Positions 4,523 to 5,095 of a stretch of 5,095 bases of DNA are shown piece by piece. The first letter of the stretch is position 1, and the number at the start of each line of letters is the position of its first letter. Made by a program: the position numbers and the translations under genes. The stretch is from positions 1-5,095 of the forward strand of contig JAFGIE010000130.1 in assembly GCA_016929775.1 (NCBI GenBank), in the 5' to 3' direction. Source of the DNA: Anaerolineae bacterium. GTDB taxonomy: Bacteria > Chloroflexota > Anaerolineae > JAFGEY01. The notes below the pieces were generated by a model, which was given only the letters and a program-made list of their open reading frames with translations, did not search any database and was not told the origin of the DNA.

Positions 4523-5095
4523 ATGAGCGGCGAGTTCACACCATCGGAGGAGGTCAAGCGCGGCTTCTACGGCTACACGGCGGAGGCAACGGGCCAACAA
4601 AAGTGGAAAGAGATCGAGTACGGGGTCGTCGATGGCCTTGCCCTGTTCGAGGGCGACATCATCCTGGGGCGCGATCAAGAGATCGCGCCCGCTGAGAACG
4701 TGCACGCCGGCGCGCTGGAGGCGGACGAGCCACCCGGCGAGTGGTCGCCTGGCGCATTCGCGCCCGGCATGCCGCTCGAGATGGTCGTCGTCGCCGGGGC
4801 TGCCGAACACCTATGGCCTGAGCCCCGCATCCCCTACACAATCGACCCTGCGCTCCCACACCCAGAACTCGTCGTCCAGGCGATCCAACACTGGGAGCGG
4901 TATACCGTGCTCCACTTTGTCCCGCGGCAGGACGAGGAGGATTACATCGCCTTTCGCCCCTCCAGCGCGTGCCGCTCTTACGTGGGCTGGGTGGGCGGGG
5001 AGCAAGTGATCGAGCTCGCGCCGATCTACAGCCCCGGCAACGTGATCCACGAGATCGGGCACGCCGTGGGCCTGTGGCACGAGCAGAGCCGCGAA
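4523..5095 (+). CDS. Second astacin-family metalloprotease (3' partial, cut at window end)
   Basis: The frame is open from ATG 4523 to the last base, giving 191 residues. It parallels the first astacin: RGFYGYTAEATG (13-24) matches RGYFMYISEATG, FEGD (42-45) is the textbook FxGD aspartate switch, HLWPEPRIPY (96-105) starts the catalytic domain, and the zinc motif H176-E177-x-x-H180 continues to H186 and R190. The Met-turn and any C-terminal domain lie beyond the window. As in the first copy there is no signal peptide. One difference stands out: C150 is kept, but its expected disulfide partner is Tyr169 (Cys167 in the first copy). Thus the family's usual catalytic-domain disulfide cannot form. 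The linker at about 60-95 is also different in sequence and rich in Pro, Glu and Ala. Confidence 0.93.
   Translation, partial: MSGEFTPSEEVKRGFYGYTAEATGQQKWKEIEYGVVDGLALFEGDIILGRDQEIAPAENVHAGALEADEPPGEWSPGAFAPGMPLEMVVVAGAAEHLWPEPRIPYTIDPALPHPELVVQAIQHWERYTVLHFVPRQDEEDYIAFRPSSACRSYVGWVGGEQVIELAPIYSPGNVIHEIGHAVGLWHEQSRE
5044..5095 (+). repeat. 52-nt exact repeat over the zinc motif, copy 2 at the window edge
   Basis: This stretch is identical to 3382-3433 and encodes residues 175-191 of the second astacin. It runs to the final base, so the true length of the match is unknown. A contig that stops inside an exact repeat is a common assembly outcome, so the sequence beyond this point and the linkage itself need care. 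Confidence 0.95.

Noticed and set aside
4322..4810. Antisense open frame (162 codons) opposite the YbaY-like and second astacin genes
   Set aside because: It covers parts of two well-supported + strand genes and shows no recognisable domain.

Overview
The window is GC-rich bacterial DNA in which every supportable gene lies on the + strand. The likely source is a Chloroflexota-type bacterium. The best clue is the first gene: it encodes a large, repetitive, probably cell-surface protein that ends in VYLPLITR, and C-terminal tails of the form VYLPLV/I are frequent on exported proteins of that phylum. Placement rests on this motif and general style, so it is moderate evidence only. Both ends of the window cut through genes.

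Layout. (1) 1-2553: the 3' part of a surface or secreted protein of at least 850 residues. It has two tandem ~215-230-residue beta-rich modules, then four fibronectin type III (FN3) domains in an A-B-B'-A' order. (2) 2554-2866: a 313-nt gap with a strong imperfect hairpin and a cluster of smaller inverted repeats, ending in an ideal Shine-Dalgarno sequence. (3) 2867-3853: a 328-residue astacin-family (M12A) zinc metalloprotease with a prodomain 'aspartate switch' motif, an intact catalytic motif, a Met-turn, and an unusual C-terminal Ada-like zinc-binding domain. It has no visible signal peptide. (4) 3854-4138: a gap holding a 120-bp-period tandem duplication. Each copy can fold into two hairpins, and one of the few differences between copies keeps a base pair. 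(5) 4139-4489: a 116-residue YbaY/YscW-like beta-sandwich protein with an EF-hand/dockerin-like calcium loop and no signal peptide. (6) 4523 to the window end: a second, diverged astacin paralog, cut off in the middle of its zinc motif.

Possible joint function (inference). The two leaderless astacins flank a small YbaY-like protein, and all three have good ribosome-binding sites on the same strand. This suggests a small protease cassette in which the prodomains keep the enzymes latent. The YbaY-like protein could be a partner, chaperone or inhibitor, but nothing in the sequence proves that. The surface protein upstream is separated by a likely transcript-end hairpin and may be a separate unit.

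The most notable oddity is a 52-nt perfect DNA match between the two protease genes. It covers the zinc-binding motif and runs exactly to the last base of the window, while the flanking sequence is strongly diverged. It may reflect gene conversion, strong constraint, or a contig that broke in a repeat.
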